Of a stretch of DNA of 64,000 nt, positions 55,558 through 64,000 are shown in pieces. A model generated the notes under the pieces. The model was not told the origin of the DNA. It saw nothing but the letters and a program-made list of their open reading frames with translations, and ran no database searches. Source of the DNA: Methylobacterium sp. AMS5. Lineage in GTDB: Bacteria; Pseudomonadota; Alphaproteobacteria; Rhizobiales; Beijerinckiaceae. Positions within the stretch are counted from its first letter, which is position 1, and each line of letters begins with the position of its first letter. The position numbers were made by a program, and so were the translations under genes. Location of the stretch: positions 464,501 through 528,500 of the forward strand of contig NZ_CP006992.1 in NCBI RefSeq assembly GCF_001542815.1, written 5' to 3'.

Positions 55558-57492
55558 TCATCCGGCGCGGCGCATCGGAGGATTGGTGGAGAGCGGGGCG
55601 GGATCGAACAGGCCGGCCGGCCGCCGGATCGGCTCGGGCGCCGGCTCCGGCATCGCCGCGACCCGCACCGAGGTCCGGATCGGCGCCGGCTGGGCCTGCG
55701 CGGCGGCCCCCTTCGCACCGTTGCCGGAACCGTCGCGCGCACCGGCCGTGGCGGTTTTGGCGCGGCTGCAATCGAGCGGCAGGGTCACGGTGACGGCAGT
55801 GCCCTTGCCCGGGGCGCTCTCGACGGAGACAGCGCCGCCGTGCAGCCCGGCGAGGCCGCGCACCACCGAGAGGCCGAGCCCGGTGCCCTCGTGGCTCCGG
55901 CCGTAACCGCCGCCGACCTGGAAGAAGGGGTCGCCGAGCCGCGGCAGGTCGGCCTCGGTGATGCCGATGCCGTCGTCGCTCACCACGATGTCGAGATAAG
56001 CCCCGCCCCGGCGCACCATCACCTCCACCCGCCCGCCGCGCGGCGTGAATTTCACGGCGTTGGAGAGCAGGTTGATGAGCATCTGGCGGCAGGCGCGGGC
56101 ATCGGCCACCAGGGCGCAACCGGCCGGCACGGGCGCGCTGGTCAGGGTGATGCCCGAGGCGTCGGCCTTGAGCCGCATCAGGTCGCAGCAGGCACGGATC
56201 AGCGCCTCGACATCGACCGGCTCCGGCTGGAAGTCGAAATGCCCGCCGCGGATGCGCGAGATGTCGAGCAACGTGTTCACCACGTCGAGCAGGTGGCGCC
56301 CCGACTGGGCGATGATGCCGGCATATTCGCGGGAACGCTCCGGCGAGAGGGTCACCGCGCCCTCGCCGCCCAGCACGTCCGAGAAGCCGATGATGGCGTT
56401 GAGCGGCGTACGCAGCTCGTGGCTGACGGTCGCGAGAAACTGGGTCTTCACCTCGTCGGCGCGCTCGGCCTCGGCACGGGCGCGGTCGAGTTCCTGCGCG
56501 TGGCGGCGATGCTCGGACACGTCGCGGGTCACGGCGACGACGGTCGAGCCGTTGGCGCCCGCGAGCCCCGCCTCGATCCGGTGGGCGCGCATCTCGGCGA
56601 AGATCGTCCGGCTGCCGTCGCCGCGGGCTGCATCGAGATGCAGGCGGAACGGCACGGTGGCCGGCGCGCCGTGGGCGGCGACGTCGCTGATCGCCTGGAG
56701 CAGGGCCGGGCGGTCGCCGATATGCACCCGGTCGAGCAGGCCGTGGCCGCGCAGGCGGCTCGCCTCGGCGCCGACGAAGCGGGCGGCCGAGCCGCTCGCC
56801 TCCAGCACGCGGCCGTTGGCGTCGTGCCAAGTCACGAGGTCGTCGATGGCCGAGAGCAGCAAGCGGTCGCGGGCCTCGTTGTCCTGCATTCGGGCGCGCC
56901 ACTCGCCCTCGCGGCGCATGTGCTCCATCGCCTGCGCCGCGATGTGGCCGATGGCGGTCACGGCAAAGACCGGCATGACGATCGCGTTGGGCCAAGCGAG
57001 CGCGAGGGCGCCGACCGGCAGGTAACCGCTCAGCGCGATCGCGAAGGCGCCGATGACGGCGATGACGGACGCCGCGATCGTCGCCCGGCGCGAGCCGGAG
57101 ATCATCGCCTCCAGCGGCACCGCCACGAGCCAGATGGCCGCGGCCGAACTCGCGCCGCCGGTGAGGGCGGCCAGGCAGACGACGATGCCGGTCAGGCCGA
57201 GCGAGGACAGGGCATGCGCGACCCAGAGCGAGCCGGTGCGCGACAGGACGACGGCAGCCAGCAGCGGCAGGAACAGGCTCGCGATGGCGATCGCCTCGAG
57301 GCCGCTCGGGACGCCGCGCCAGACGAGGTAGGGCGGCAGGCCCGCCATCATCACGGCGCCGGTGGCGAGCCGCGAAATGAGGAACCGCTCATGGCGGAAG
57401 CGCACGCCCGGCTCAGCCAGCGCGGAGGCATGGACCAGCCCGGCCAGGCGGGAATCGAAGAGGGAGGCAAGGGTACCGTCTTTACGCAACAC
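55558..57492 (-). CDS. PAS sensor histidine kinase, membrane-bound
   Basis: About 644 aa from a GTG at 57492 (start uncertain; frame open to 57672 but without protein-like sequence). About five TM helices near the N-terminus, a PAS domain (LLLSAIDDLVTWHDANGRVL ... RMRAHRIEAG), HisKA with phospho-acceptor His in TVSHELRTPLNAIIGFSDVL (near 56420), and HATPase (INLLSNAVKFTPRGG; IGITEADLPRLGDPFFQ; GTGLGLSVVRGLAGLHGG). C-terminal tail of about 70 Ala/Pro-rich residues. Resembles PleC/DivJ-type kinases; no response regulator adjacent, so partner unknown. Confidence 0.87.
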   Translation of the reverse strand: MLRKDGTLASLFDSRLAGLVHASALAEPGVRFRHERFLISRLATGAVMMAGLPPYLVWRGVPSGLEAIAIASLFLPLLAAVVLSRTGSLWVAHALSSLGLTGIVVCLAALTGGASSAAAIWLVAVPLEAMISGSRRATIAASVIAVIGAFAIALSGYLPVGALALAWPNAIVMPVFAVTAIGHIAAQAMEHMRREGEWRARMQDNEARDRLLLSAIDDLVTWHDANGRVLEASGSAARFVGAEASRLRGHGLLDRVHIGDRPALLQAISDVAAHGAPATVPFRLHLDAARGDGSRTIFAEMRAHRIEAGLAGANGSTVVAVTRDVSEHRRHAQELDRARAEAERADEVKTQFLATVSHELRTPLNAIIGFSDVLGGEGAVTLSPERSREYAGIIAQSGRHLLDVVNTLLDISRIRGGHFDFQPEPVDVEALIRACCDLMRLKADASGITLTSAPVPAGCALVADARACRQMLINLLSNAVKFTPRGGRVEVMVRRGGAYLDIVVSDDGIGITEADLPRLGDPFFQVGGGYGRSHEGTGLGLSVVRGLAGLHGGAVSVESAPGKGTAVTVTLPLDCSRAKTATAGARDGSGNGAKGAAAQAQPAPIRTSVRVAAMPEPAPEPIRRPAGLFDPAPLSTNPPMRRAG

Positions 57493-57876
57493 CACCACGC
57501 ACAACGCAAGCCTTGACCCGGAACACGGGTGTCTTGCGCCCCTCGACTGCTCGTTACGATCTCGAGGAAACCGTCGCAGAGGCGGTTTAAGCGAGGATGA
57601 AAAGGGTCGCTCACTTGCCGCCGAGTGCGGCGACGACCGGCCCCGGAGGCGGCGCCGATCCCCGCTTTTCACAAGGCCCGGGCCAGGCCGGACCGACGCT
57701 CCACAGAGGGTAAACAGGGGGCCGGGAGGGGCGCGGCGTCAAGAAAAACGCTTCGTTCACCACGTCGGCGCTTTCGACTCTTCCGGTTCATCCGGCGGAG
57801 GCGCGAGGATGGCAGGATCGGGCGATCGACCTTTGTCGGCCGCGCCGGCGATGCAGTGCCCTCTGGAACCGGAACG
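57493..57876. other. Divergent intergenic region, kinase / hypothetical
   Basis: About 380 bases between the minus-strand kinase and the plus-strand gene at 57877. Contains a CCGTC...GGCGG region near 57570-57590 and AT-poor sequence. No gene is supported; it presumably carries both promoters. Confidence 0.45.
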
Positions 57877-58209
57877 ATGTCGTTTTTTCTGCGCGCCGCC
57901 CTCGTGATCGGCGCCCTCTCCTATCTCGCGCTTCAACGCCAGGGCGGCCCCGATCCGTCCCGGCCGCACGCCGCCGGGACGGGGATCGCGACGGGCGATG
58001 TCATGGATCGCCTGACCACGGGCGGCATCGGCGCACTCGTGGAGGCCGTGAACGCCCTCCCGCCCGAGGCGCGTGAGGACATGGCGCGGGCCGGGGCGGA
58101 TGCCCTCCTCCGCCATGTCGGCGGAGGGATCGCGCCGCCCCACCCGTCCGCCGACACCCTGTCCGCCAGCGATCGACAACCGCCCTGGCGGGGAGCAACT
58201 TCACACTGA
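57877..58209 (+). CDS. Small hypothetical protein with N-terminal anchor
   Basis: 110 aa. Hydrophobic start (MSFFLRAALVIGALSYLALQ) that works as signal anchor; the remaining chain has VNALPPEAREDMARAGADAL and a low-complexity tail. No family recognised. It lies before cydB on the same strand, with a 14-bp inverted repeat in the gap, so its linkage to cydB is unclear. Confidence 0.58.
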   Translation: MSFFLRAALVIGALSYLALQRQGGPDPSRPHAAGTGIATGDVMDRLTTGGIGALVEAVNALPPEAREDMARAGADALLRHVGGGIAPPHPSADTLSASDRQPPWRGATSH

Positions 58210-58236
58210 GCGCGGTTCTGGCCTGAAGAGAGTGCC

Positions 58237-58293
58237 TCGCAAAACGCCCGATCGCCGCGCGTCTCCCCGCTGGGCACGGCGGGCGTTTTGCGA
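58237..58293 (+). repeat. Long inverted repeat between 57877 gene and cydB
   Basis: TCGCAAAACGCCCG (58237-58250) and CGGGCGTTTTGCGA (58280-58293) are perfect 14-bp arms with a 29-base loop. Structure and arm sequence are similar to the 74-bp repeats (CACAAAA...TTTTGTG), pointing to a related terminator-like element. Confidence 0.7.
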
Positions 58294-58352
58294 CCGAGAC
58301 TCAGGCGGTGCTCGTGTCGCGCACCGGTGCCATCGACCGGGAGGGTGCAGGG

Positions 58353-59396
58353 ATGTTCGGCTTCGGAAGCGAATACGAGGGCTTGGCCTTCTGGCTGCCG
58401 CTGGTCTGGGCCGGCCTGCTGGCGCTCGCGGTGGCGATGTACGTCGTCATCGACGGGTTCGACCTCGGCGTCGGCATCCTCTTCACCGCCGCGCGGCCCG
58501 GCAACTGGCGTGATCGGATGATGCTCTCGGTGGCGCCGATCTGGGACGGCAACGAGACCTGGCTCGTGCTCGGCGGCGGCGGCCTGTTCGCGGTCTTCTC
58601 GGTCGCCTACGCGATCCTGCTGCCGGCGCTCTACCTGCCGATCATCCTGATGCTGATCGCGCTGATCTTCCGCGGCGTCGCCTTCGAGTTCCGCTTCAAG
58701 GCCGAGCGGTCGCAGGTGGTGTGGGACAATGCCTTCCACTACGGCTCGCTGATCGCCACCTTCGCGCAGGGCATGGTGCTCGGCGCCTTCGTCCAGGGCT
58801 TCCAGACCGAGGGAAGGGGCTTCTCCGGCGGTACGCTCGACTGGCTCACGCCCTTCAGCGTCATGACCGGCATCGGCCTCGTCTGCGGCTACGGGCTGCT
58901 GGGCGCGACGTGGTGTGTGATGAAGACCTCGGGCGAGCTGGAGATCTGGTCACGGATCAAGGCCCGGCAGTTCCTGATCGGCACCGTCCTCTCGATGGCG
59001 GTCGTCAGCGCCTGGGTGCCGTTCCTCGGCCTGCATATCCAGTGGCGCTGGTTCTCCTGGCCGAACGTGCTGTTCGTGGCACCCGTGCCGCTGCTCACCG
59101 CCTTCGTCTGCTGGCGGATCTGGAAGGCGATCGACGACGGGCGCCATGTCGCGCCTTTCCTTCTCTCGATCGCCCTGTTCCTGCTCGGCTTCCTCGGGCT
59201 CGCGATCAGCCTGTTTCCGTACATCGTGCCGCCCAAGCTCACGATCTGGCAGGCGGCCAACGCGACCTCGGCGCTGCAATTCGCCCTCGTCGGCTACGCG
59301 GTGGTGATGCCGCTGACGCTGGCCTACACGGCCTACGCCTACTGGGTCTTCCGGGGAAAGATCGAGGAGAACCCGAACGCGGCGAGCTACCATTGA
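58353..59396 (+). CDS. cydB: Cytochrome bd ubiquinol oxidase subunit II (CydB/CioB)
   Basis: 347 aa, about nine TM helices. VVIDGFDLGVGILF, APIWDGNETWLVLGGGGLFA, YLPIILMLIALIFRGVAFEF and WDNAFHYGSLIATFAQGMVL match CydB, more specifically the short-Q-loop cyanide-insensitive (CIO) subclass. Subunit II supports subunit I (CydA), which binds the hemes and quinol. No cydA is found upstream or anywhere in the window. ATG 58353. The stop overlaps the DUF2474 start (TTGA). Confidence 0.93.
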   Translation: MFGFGSEYEGLAFWLPLVWAGLLALAVAMYVVIDGFDLGVGILFTAARPGNWRDRMMLSVAPIWDGNETWLVLGGGGLFAVFSVAYAILLPALYLPIILMLIALIFRGVAFEFRFKAERSQVVWDNAFHYGSLIATFAQGMVLGAFVQGFQTEGRGFSGGTLDWLTPFSVMTGIGLVCGYGLLGATWCVMKTSGELEIWSRIKARQFLIGTVLSMAVVSAWVPFLGLHIQWRWFSWPNVLFVAPVPLLTAFVCWRIWKAIDDGRHVAPFLLSIALFLLGFLGLAISLFPYIVPPKLTIWQAANATSALQFALVGYAVVMPLTLAYTAYAYWVFRGKIEENPNAASYH

Positions 59397-59491
59397 GCGC
59401 CCGTCGCATCCTCTGGTTCGCCGCCCTCTACGGCCTGAGCCTTCTCGCCTTCACGGCGCTCGTCTATTTCATCCGCGCCATCGCGCGGTGA
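59393..59491 (+). CDS. DUF2474 small subunit of cytochrome bd (CydX-like)
   Basis: 32 aa, TTG start overlapping the cydB stop. SARRILWFAALYGLSLLAFT and ALVYFIRAIAR: one TM with Arg-rich flanks, as in DUF2474/CydX-type single-helix subunits that follow cioB. Such a small subunit stabilises the bd oxidase. Too short for routine gene finding. Confidence 0.78.
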   Translation: MSARRILWFAALYGLSLLAFTALVYFIRAIAR

Positions 59492-59504
59492 GGCGGGGGG
59501 CGGC

Positions 59505-59630
59505 TCAGAAGCAGAGGGGGAAGGCGGCGCGCAGCCAGAGCCCTACCCCCTCGCGGGCCCACAGGAGCGCGCCGGCCAGGGTCAGCGCACCGAGAAGAGC
59601 GAGGACGACGAGTTCGTCCCGAACGCTCAT
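59505..59630 (-). CDS. 41-residue membrane protein coupled to the MFS gene
   Basis: ATG at 59630 overlaps the MFS stop by four bases (ATGA), ending at 59505. MSVRDELVVLALLGALTLAG then ALLWAREGVGLWLRAAFPLC plus F: one or two hydrophobic helices. The overlap and membrane nature suggest translational coupling and an accessory role for the transporter; no family is recognised. Confidence 0.55.
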   Translation of the reverse strand: MSVRDELVVLALLGALTLAGALLWAREGVGLWLRAAFPLCF

Positions 59631-60889
59631 GCCGGCCTCGCCCGCGGCACCAGGGGAACGTCGCGGATCGGCAGGTTGAGGAGACCGGCCAGAAGCGCGA
59701 TGCCGATGGAGAGGGTCCAGGCCGCATCGTAGGAACCGGTCCGGGCGAAGATGAAGCCCGCACCCCACGCGCCGAAGAAGGCGCCGACCTGATGGCTCAT
59801 GAAGACGATGCCGAACAGGGTCGAGAGATAGCGCACGCCGAAGATCTGCCCGACGAGGCCGCTCGTCAGCGGGACGGTGCCGAGCCAGAGGAAGCCGATG
59901 GCGCAGGCAAACAGCGTCGCGGTGAGCGGGGTGAAGGGCAGGACGACGAACAAAGCCATCACCGCCGCGCGGGCGAAGTAGATCCACGACAACACGTATT
60001 TCTTGCGCAGCCGGTCCGCGGCGACGCCGAAAGCGTAGGAGCCGAGGATGTTGAACAGGCCGATCAGGGCCAGCGCGCGGGCCCCGATCCCCGGATCGAG
60101 GCCGGCATCGCTCAACACGGCCGGCAGGTGGGTCGAGACGAAGGCGATGTGGAAGCCGCAGACGAAGAAACCGGCATTGAGAAGCCAGTAGCCGCGATGG
60201 CCGGCCGCCTGCCGCAGGGCGGCGCCGAGCGGGATCGCGTCGGCGGTGGCGGCGCTCCGCACCGAACCGGCGGCAGCCGTCCGGGCGATGCCGAGGGCGA
60301 GCGGCACCATCAGGGCGGCCAGCCCCGCACCGGCCAGCAGCGCCCCGCGCCAACCGAGGCCGTCCATCGCGATCTGGGTGGCCGGCACGAGCAGGAACTG
60401 CCCGACCGAGCCACCCGCCGTGACGATCCCCGCGGCCGCGCCCCGGCGTCCGGCCGGCATCATCGGCACGACCGCGCCGAGCACGACGACGAAGGTGACG
60501 CCGGTCATGGCCAGCCCAAGCAGGACGCCGAGCGTGACGGTGAGGCCGAGGGAAGAGGACACGAAGGCCGCCAGCGCGAGGCCGAGGGCGTAGAGAAGGC
60601 CACCGCCCGCGGCGACGCGTCCGGGCCCGTACCGGTCCGCCAGCGCCCCGACGAAAGGCTGGGCGAGCCCGAAGATGAGGTTCTGCACGGCCATGGCGAG
60701 GCCGAAGCTCTCCCGCCCGACGCCGAGATCCAACTCGACCGGCCGCATGAACAGGCCGAACCCCTGGCGGAGTCCCAGGGCGATGGTCACGATGACCGCG
60801 CCGCAGGCGAGCGCGATCCAGGGAGAGGGCCGGCGGAGATGCGGAGGGGAGGTCACGGTCGTGGATCCGGGAAAGCGGGCCGGGATCAT
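59627..60889 (-). CDS. MFS transporter, monocarboxylate/OFA-like
   Basis: 420 aa, 12 TM helices. GLRQGFGLFMRPVELDLGVG, GLAQPFVGALADRYGPGRVA (motif A), TVTLGVLLGLAMTGVTFVVV, RRGAAAGIVTAGGSVGQFLL and FGVAADRLRKKYVLS resemble YbfB/OFA- and monocarboxylate-type MFS carriers. Substrate unknown, possibly an organic acid. ATG 60889. Followed by the coupled 41-residue membrane protein. Confidence 0.88.
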   Translation of the reverse strand: MIPARFPGSTTVTSPPHLRRPSPWIALACGAVIVTIALGLRQGFGLFMRPVELDLGVGRESFGLAMAVQNLIFGLAQPFVGALADRYGPGRVAAGGGLLYALGLALAAFVSSSLGLTVTLGVLLGLAMTGVTFVVVLGAVVPMMPAGRRGAAAGIVTAGGSVGQFLLVPATQIAMDGLGWRGALLAGAGLAALMVPLALGIARTAAAGSVRSAATADAIPLGAALRQAAGHRGYWLLNAGFFVCGFHIAFVSTHLPAVLSDAGLDPGIGARALALIGLFNILGSYAFGVAADRLRKKYVLSWIYFARAAVMALFVVLPFTPLTATLFACAIGFLWLGTVPLTSGLVGQIFGVRYLSTLFGIVFMSHQVGAFFGAWGAGFIFARTGSYDAAWTLSIGIALLAGLLNLPIRDVPLVPRARPA

Positions 60890-61043
60890 AGTCCGTGTTC
60901 CGGGTTCTGCAGAACGCGGGTCAAACCTCGATCAGCGCCATTCTATGCAGGGCCGGTTTCGACCCGTCACGGACCCTCGGAAGGTCCGCCTCGTGGCGGC
61001 TTGGTGGAGGATGGCCGACGTCCGGGTCGGGTGGTTTTCTGCC

Positions 61044-61080
61044 CGTCCGCTTCCGCTCGAACAGGTGGCGGAAGCGGACG
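61044..61080 (-). terminator. Hairpin after chemoreceptor 3
   Basis: CGTCCGCTTCCGC (61044-61056) and GCGGAAGCGGACG (61068-61080) form a perfect 13-bp stem with an 11-base loop, 14 bases past the minus-strand chemoreceptor stop. No T-run follows on that strand, so it may act as a mRNA 3' protector or factor-dependent terminator. Confidence 0.6.
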
Positions 61081-61094
61081 TTCACGGCATCGTG

Positions 61095-62783
61095 TCAGGC
61101 CGCTCGCACGGTGGCAAGGAAGCGCCCAACCTCGCTCTGCAAGTGCTCCGACTGGCGCGACAGTTCCGAGGCTGCTCCCAGCACCTGGGTCGCGGCGGCG
61201 CCCGTCTCCTCGGCGGCCCCGGCGACGCCAGCGATGTTGCCGGTTACCTCGCCCGTTCCGGCCGCCGCCTGGGCAACATTGCGCACGATCTCCTGTGTGG
61301 CGGCGCCCTGCTGCTCCACCGCCGCCGCAATCGAGGTCGACACCGCGCTGATCTCGCGGATGCGCCCGGTGATCCCGCCGATTGAGGCCACCGCCTGCCC
61401 GGTCGACGCCTGTATCTTGAGAATCTGCCCGGAGATCTCGTTCGTCGCTTTGGCGGTCTGCTCGGCCAAAGCCTTCACTTCGGCGGCGACGACGGCAAAA
61501 CCCTTGCCCGCCACCCCCGCCCGCGCCGCCTCGATCGTGGCGTTCAGCGCCAGCAGGTTCGTCTGCCCGGCGATGGTCGAGATCAGCCCGACGACATCGC
61601 CGATCTGGGAGACGGCGGTGCTGAGTTGCTGCACCAGCGCGCCGGCCTCATCGGCCTCGGCGACGGCCTGACGGGCCAGATCGGCAGAGCCATCGACTTG
61701 GCGGCCGATCTCCTGCACCGACGAGCCGAGTTCTTCGGCTGCCGCGGCGACGGTGTTGACGTTAGAGGCGGCCTCCTCGGCCGCCGCGGCGACAGCCGTG
61801 GACTGGCTGGCGGTCTCGCCCGCCGTCGAGGTCATCTGTTGCGCGGTCGCCTGCAGTTCGGTGGCCGAGGACGACACCATGCCGATGACGCCGCCTACTG
61901 CCGCTTCGAACCCATCGGCCATCTCCCGCATTGCGCGCTTTCGCTGTTGCTCGGCATCAAGGCGGGCCTGCGCAGAATCTTCTTCCAAAACCTTCATTCG
62001 AACGAGACCGTCTTTGAACACCTGTACGGCATCGGCGATAGTGCCGATCTCAGTACCCTGATTTTGATAGGGAACCGTCACGGTTAAGTCGCCCGAAGCT
62101 AACGCCTGCATTGGACGCACGATGGCGCCGATCCCTTGTGTGATGCTGCGTATGATGAGGGCTGTTACTAGTAGCGTTAGCGCAACGGCCATCGCGCTCA
62201 TCATGCCCATCAAAGTATTCGCCTTCTTCACAGATTGCTCGCTGGCGACAACGGCAGCATCTGCGGCGGTCTCGTTCAGAGAAACGATAGCGTCGAGAGC
62301 ATCAGCCGCGGACTTGATGCTCGGACGGAGGATTGTGAGATTTTCTTTCAAGGCATTTGCTTTGTCGCCATTGCGCGAAAATATTATTACATTCGGCAAT
62401 TTATCGAGAAAAGTTTTCCAGTTCGATTGAAATTTTTCAAATAGTTCCCTTTCGCCTGGCAAAATAATAAGCAGCTCATATGCTGTGCGGAATTTATCGA
62501 CTGTTGCAATCTTTTGCTTGAGCGCGCCTTCCTCATAAGTCATCTTCTCTACATCAGGGTAGAGGATATGATTTACGACGCTAACGCGCACATCGATCGC
62601 AGCTGCCCGCAGAGAAGCAGCGGTCGCTACACTTGGTAGAGCGTTCCGACCAATATTGGAAATTGATGCACTGAGCGAAGAAATGCCATTCCACCCCACG
62701 GCGCCGACTGCGAGTACAAATAGAAGCACGCTAGCGTAGGATAAGATAAGTTTTGCGCGTATTGAAATACCTGAGATCCACAT
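61095..62783 (-). CDS. Methyl-accepting chemotaxis protein (chemoreceptor 3)
   Basis: 562 aa. TM1 at about 12-32, TM2 at about 190-212. The sensor between them fits the four-helix-bundle MCP type ([40 protein letters not shown]). HAMP, then the signalling coiled coil with tip [20 protein letters not shown]. The tip has V at a position where the other two receptors have E ([13 protein letters not shown] against [13 protein letters not shown]). The 5' third is AT-rich against a GC-rich signalling part. Confidence 0.93.
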   Translation of the reverse strand: MWISGISIRAKLILSYASVLLFVLAVGAVGWNGISSLSASISNIGRNALPSVATAASLRAAAIDVRVSVVNHILYPDVEKMTYEEGALKQKIATVDKFRTAYELLIILPGERELFEKFQSNWKTFLDKLPNVIIFSRNGDKANALKENLTILRPSIKSAADALDAIVSLNETAADAAVVASEQSVKKANTLMGMMSAMAVALTLLVTALIIRSITQGIGAIVRPMQALASGDLTVTVPYQNQGTEIGTIADAVQVFKDGLVRMKVLEEDSAQARLDAEQQRKRAMREMADGFEAAVGGVIGMVSSSATELQATAQQMTSTAGETASQSTAVAAAAEEAASNVNTVAAAAEELGSSVQEIGRQVDGSADLARQAVAEADEAGALVQQLSTAVSQIGDVVGLISTIAGQTNLLALNATIEAARAGVAGKGFAVVAAEVKALAEQTAKATNEISGQILKIQASTGQAVASIGGITGRIREISAVSTSIAAAVEQQGAATQEIVRNVAQAAAGTGEVTGNIAGVAGAAEETGAAATQVLGAASELSRQSEHLQSEVGRFLATVRAA

Positions 62784-63479
62784 GCTATTAACGAATACCA
62801 GCTAGAGTGCGCTAGTCTGAATTTATCACTTAGATAGTTAATAATTGATTGAATTTTCAAAGACGCGTTGCAGATATTTTATGCAATTTCTGCTTAAAAA
62901 CGCACACTCAAGCCTATATGCGCCTGATACTTATGGCGGAGCGCTTAGCATACTGGCGTCTTATCCAATGTGGGCCACGGAATAGCAGCTAGTTATCAAG
63001 ATAAATCGGCGCGTCAGTAAATTTACGGAGCCCGCAGAACCTCTAGGATCTCACTGGACCCTATAACGCGGCTGATCATGCGTGCGATTTCCGCTCGCAA
63101 AAGCGGGACGGCTCGTCCTTCGGCGCCGAAGGCCGCGCTGATGCCCTCCGAGTGATTTGTCTCGAGCCTATGTCTGCTTTGGAGGTAGAAGCCAGCGTCG
63201 GTGGGTCGGAGGCGGAACGTCCGCTCCAGGGCGGGGGACGAGCGCCCGCTTTCCACCCTCACCAGCCCTCAGCCCGATCAAGCCGATCGGCTTTCGACCC
63301 CGGCGGCAGGCCGGATCACACGACGGCAGCGGGGGGAGCGGTGACCGAGCGTGTCGCCGGGGCCACCCATCGGCTCCCTTCTTCGCGCCCCCCCTTCTGG
63401 CGCGTAGCCTTGCCGGCCCCCGCTCCGCTAAGGTCCGCCCCATGATGTGTGATTTCCGGCAGGCGGCGAACGGTTCGCA
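62784..63479. other. Intergenic region before the penicillin-binding protein gene
   Basis: About 700 bases. The left part (62784-63020) is AT-rich, without a gene. A weak minus-strand ORF (63023-63262) is discussed under rejected items. The right part (63263-63479) is GC-rich and probably holds the promoter of the gene at 63480. No tRNA was recognised. Confidence 0.5.
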
Positions 63480-64000
63480 ATGACGGCGCAGGGACCGGAC
63501 AGGCCGGGCGAGGACGGGACCGAGACGCGGGCCGCAGCGCGCGAAGCCGCGCGGGCAGCCGCTTTGCTCGCGCGCCAGCTCGGCCGCCTTGCCGGGAGCG
63601 CGGGACGCAGCGCTTGGCGCAGCGGAACCGCCGCCGCCAGGGATGCGGCCAAGGGGGCAGCCAACGGGGCCAGACCGGTCTTCGCTCGCACCGCGGACCG
63701 CCTTCGCTCGACCGCGCCGCGCACCGCACCGGCGGCGCCCGTCGCGGCCCGGGTCGATCAGCCGGACACACAGAGCGATCCCGTCGACGATCCCGCCGCT
63801 CGCGCTCCCCGCCGCCGTCGGCCCTGGGTGATCGGATTGGCCGTCGTGATCGGCCTGCCGCTGGTGATCCTGGCCGGATACGTCTTTGTCGCCTTCGCCG
63901 CCCTGCCGCCGCTCGGCGGGGTGGCGCCGGAGGCGAACCAGCGCGCCCTCGTGGTCGAGGCCGAGAGCGGGCGTGCCTTCGCCACCCGCGGCGCGTTCCA
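63480..64000 (+). CDS. Class A penicillin-binding protein (PBP1a-like), N-terminal part
   Basis: Runs off the right edge; 173 codons visible from ATG 63480. Ala/Arg-rich cytoplasmic start (1-110, AAREAARAAALLARQLGRLA, PAAPVAARVDQPDTQSDPVD), a TM at about 118-143 (VIGLAVVIGLPLVILAGYVF, continuing VAFAALPPLGG), then ALVVEAESGRAFATRGAF, which matches the segment just before the glycosyltransferase domain of class A PBPs in this group. The catalytic glycosyltransferase and transpeptidase domains are outside the window. Confidence 0.72.
   Translation, partial: MTAQGPDRPGEDGTETRAAAREAARAAALLARQLGRLAGSAGRSAWRSGTAAARDAAKGAANGARPVFARTADRLRSTAPRTAPAAPVAARVDQPDTQSDPVDDPAARAPRRRRPWVIGLAVVIGLPLVILAGYVFVAFAALPPLGGVAPEANQRALVVEAESGRAFATRGAF

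Noticed and set aside
63023..63262. 79-codon minus-strand ORF in the gap before the PBP gene
   Set aside because: No ribosome binding site or recognised family. The C-terminal part (ISAAFGAEGRAVPLLRAEIA) is vaguely protein-like and might be a gene remnant, but support is too weak for a feature.

Overview
The window is GC-rich alphaproteobacterial chromosome. Gene content fits the order Hyphomicrobiales, most likely Methylobacterium/Methylorubrum: an FtcR-type flagellar regulator beside flagellin, FlaF/FlbT flagellin regulators, and DUF1217, DUF1491, DUF2336, DUF1902 and DUF3140 proteins. The genus is inferred from overall resemblance, not from a database search. No rRNA, tRNA, CRISPR array, complete insertion sequence or prophage was seen. 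Both ends cut genes: an MBL-fold hydrolase at the left and a class A penicillin-binding protein at the right.

Layout. 1-2.5 kb: MBL-fold fragment, Rieske oxygenase, a 22-codon micro-gene with an exceptionally long Shine-Dalgarno, and a coiled-coil protein. 2.7-6.1 kb: YHS-like protein, ffh, chorismate mutase, rpsP and rimM. 6.2-10 kb: a chemoreceptor, a DUF4239 membrane protein, an exported methyltransferase-like protein and a small secreted protein, which separate rimM from trmD. 10.1-15.5 kb: trmD, serC (with a structured leader), serA, DUF1902 and mtnA. 15.6-19.9 kb: DUF3140, MATE exporter, ABC exporter and trmL. 20.1-25.6 kb: a second chemoreceptor, then a PspA / YqiJ-like / flotillin cluster whose first gene carries an unusual N-terminal extension. 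25.8-32.5 kb: TonB-dependent siderophore receptor, hemF, RecD-like helicase, Fic protein and an aspartate aminotransferase.

33-51.2 kb is a flagellar locus: ftcR, flagellin, a PilZ protein, a DUF1217 protein, flgF, fliI, flgE, flgK, flgL, flaF, flbT, flgD, fliQ, flhA, fliR and four small genes that look like fliJ, flgJ (rod-binding part), flgN and fliL. A perfect CtrA-type site upstream of ftcR would tie the locus to the cell cycle. 51.2-52.1 kb is an AT-rich patch with two orphan ORFs. 52.3-57.5 kb holds a DapA-family lyase, DUF2336, DUF1491, a peptidoglycan-binding protein and a PAS histidine kinase. 57.9-64 kb holds a small hypothetical gene, a cydB without cydA plus a 32-residue DUF2474 partner, an MFS transporter with a 41-residue coupled membrane protein, a third chemoreceptor and the start of the penicillin-binding protein.

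Two families of dispersed intergenic palindromes recur: a REP-like element (four copies) and a terminator-like element of about 74 bp (two clear copies, plus one structural relative).
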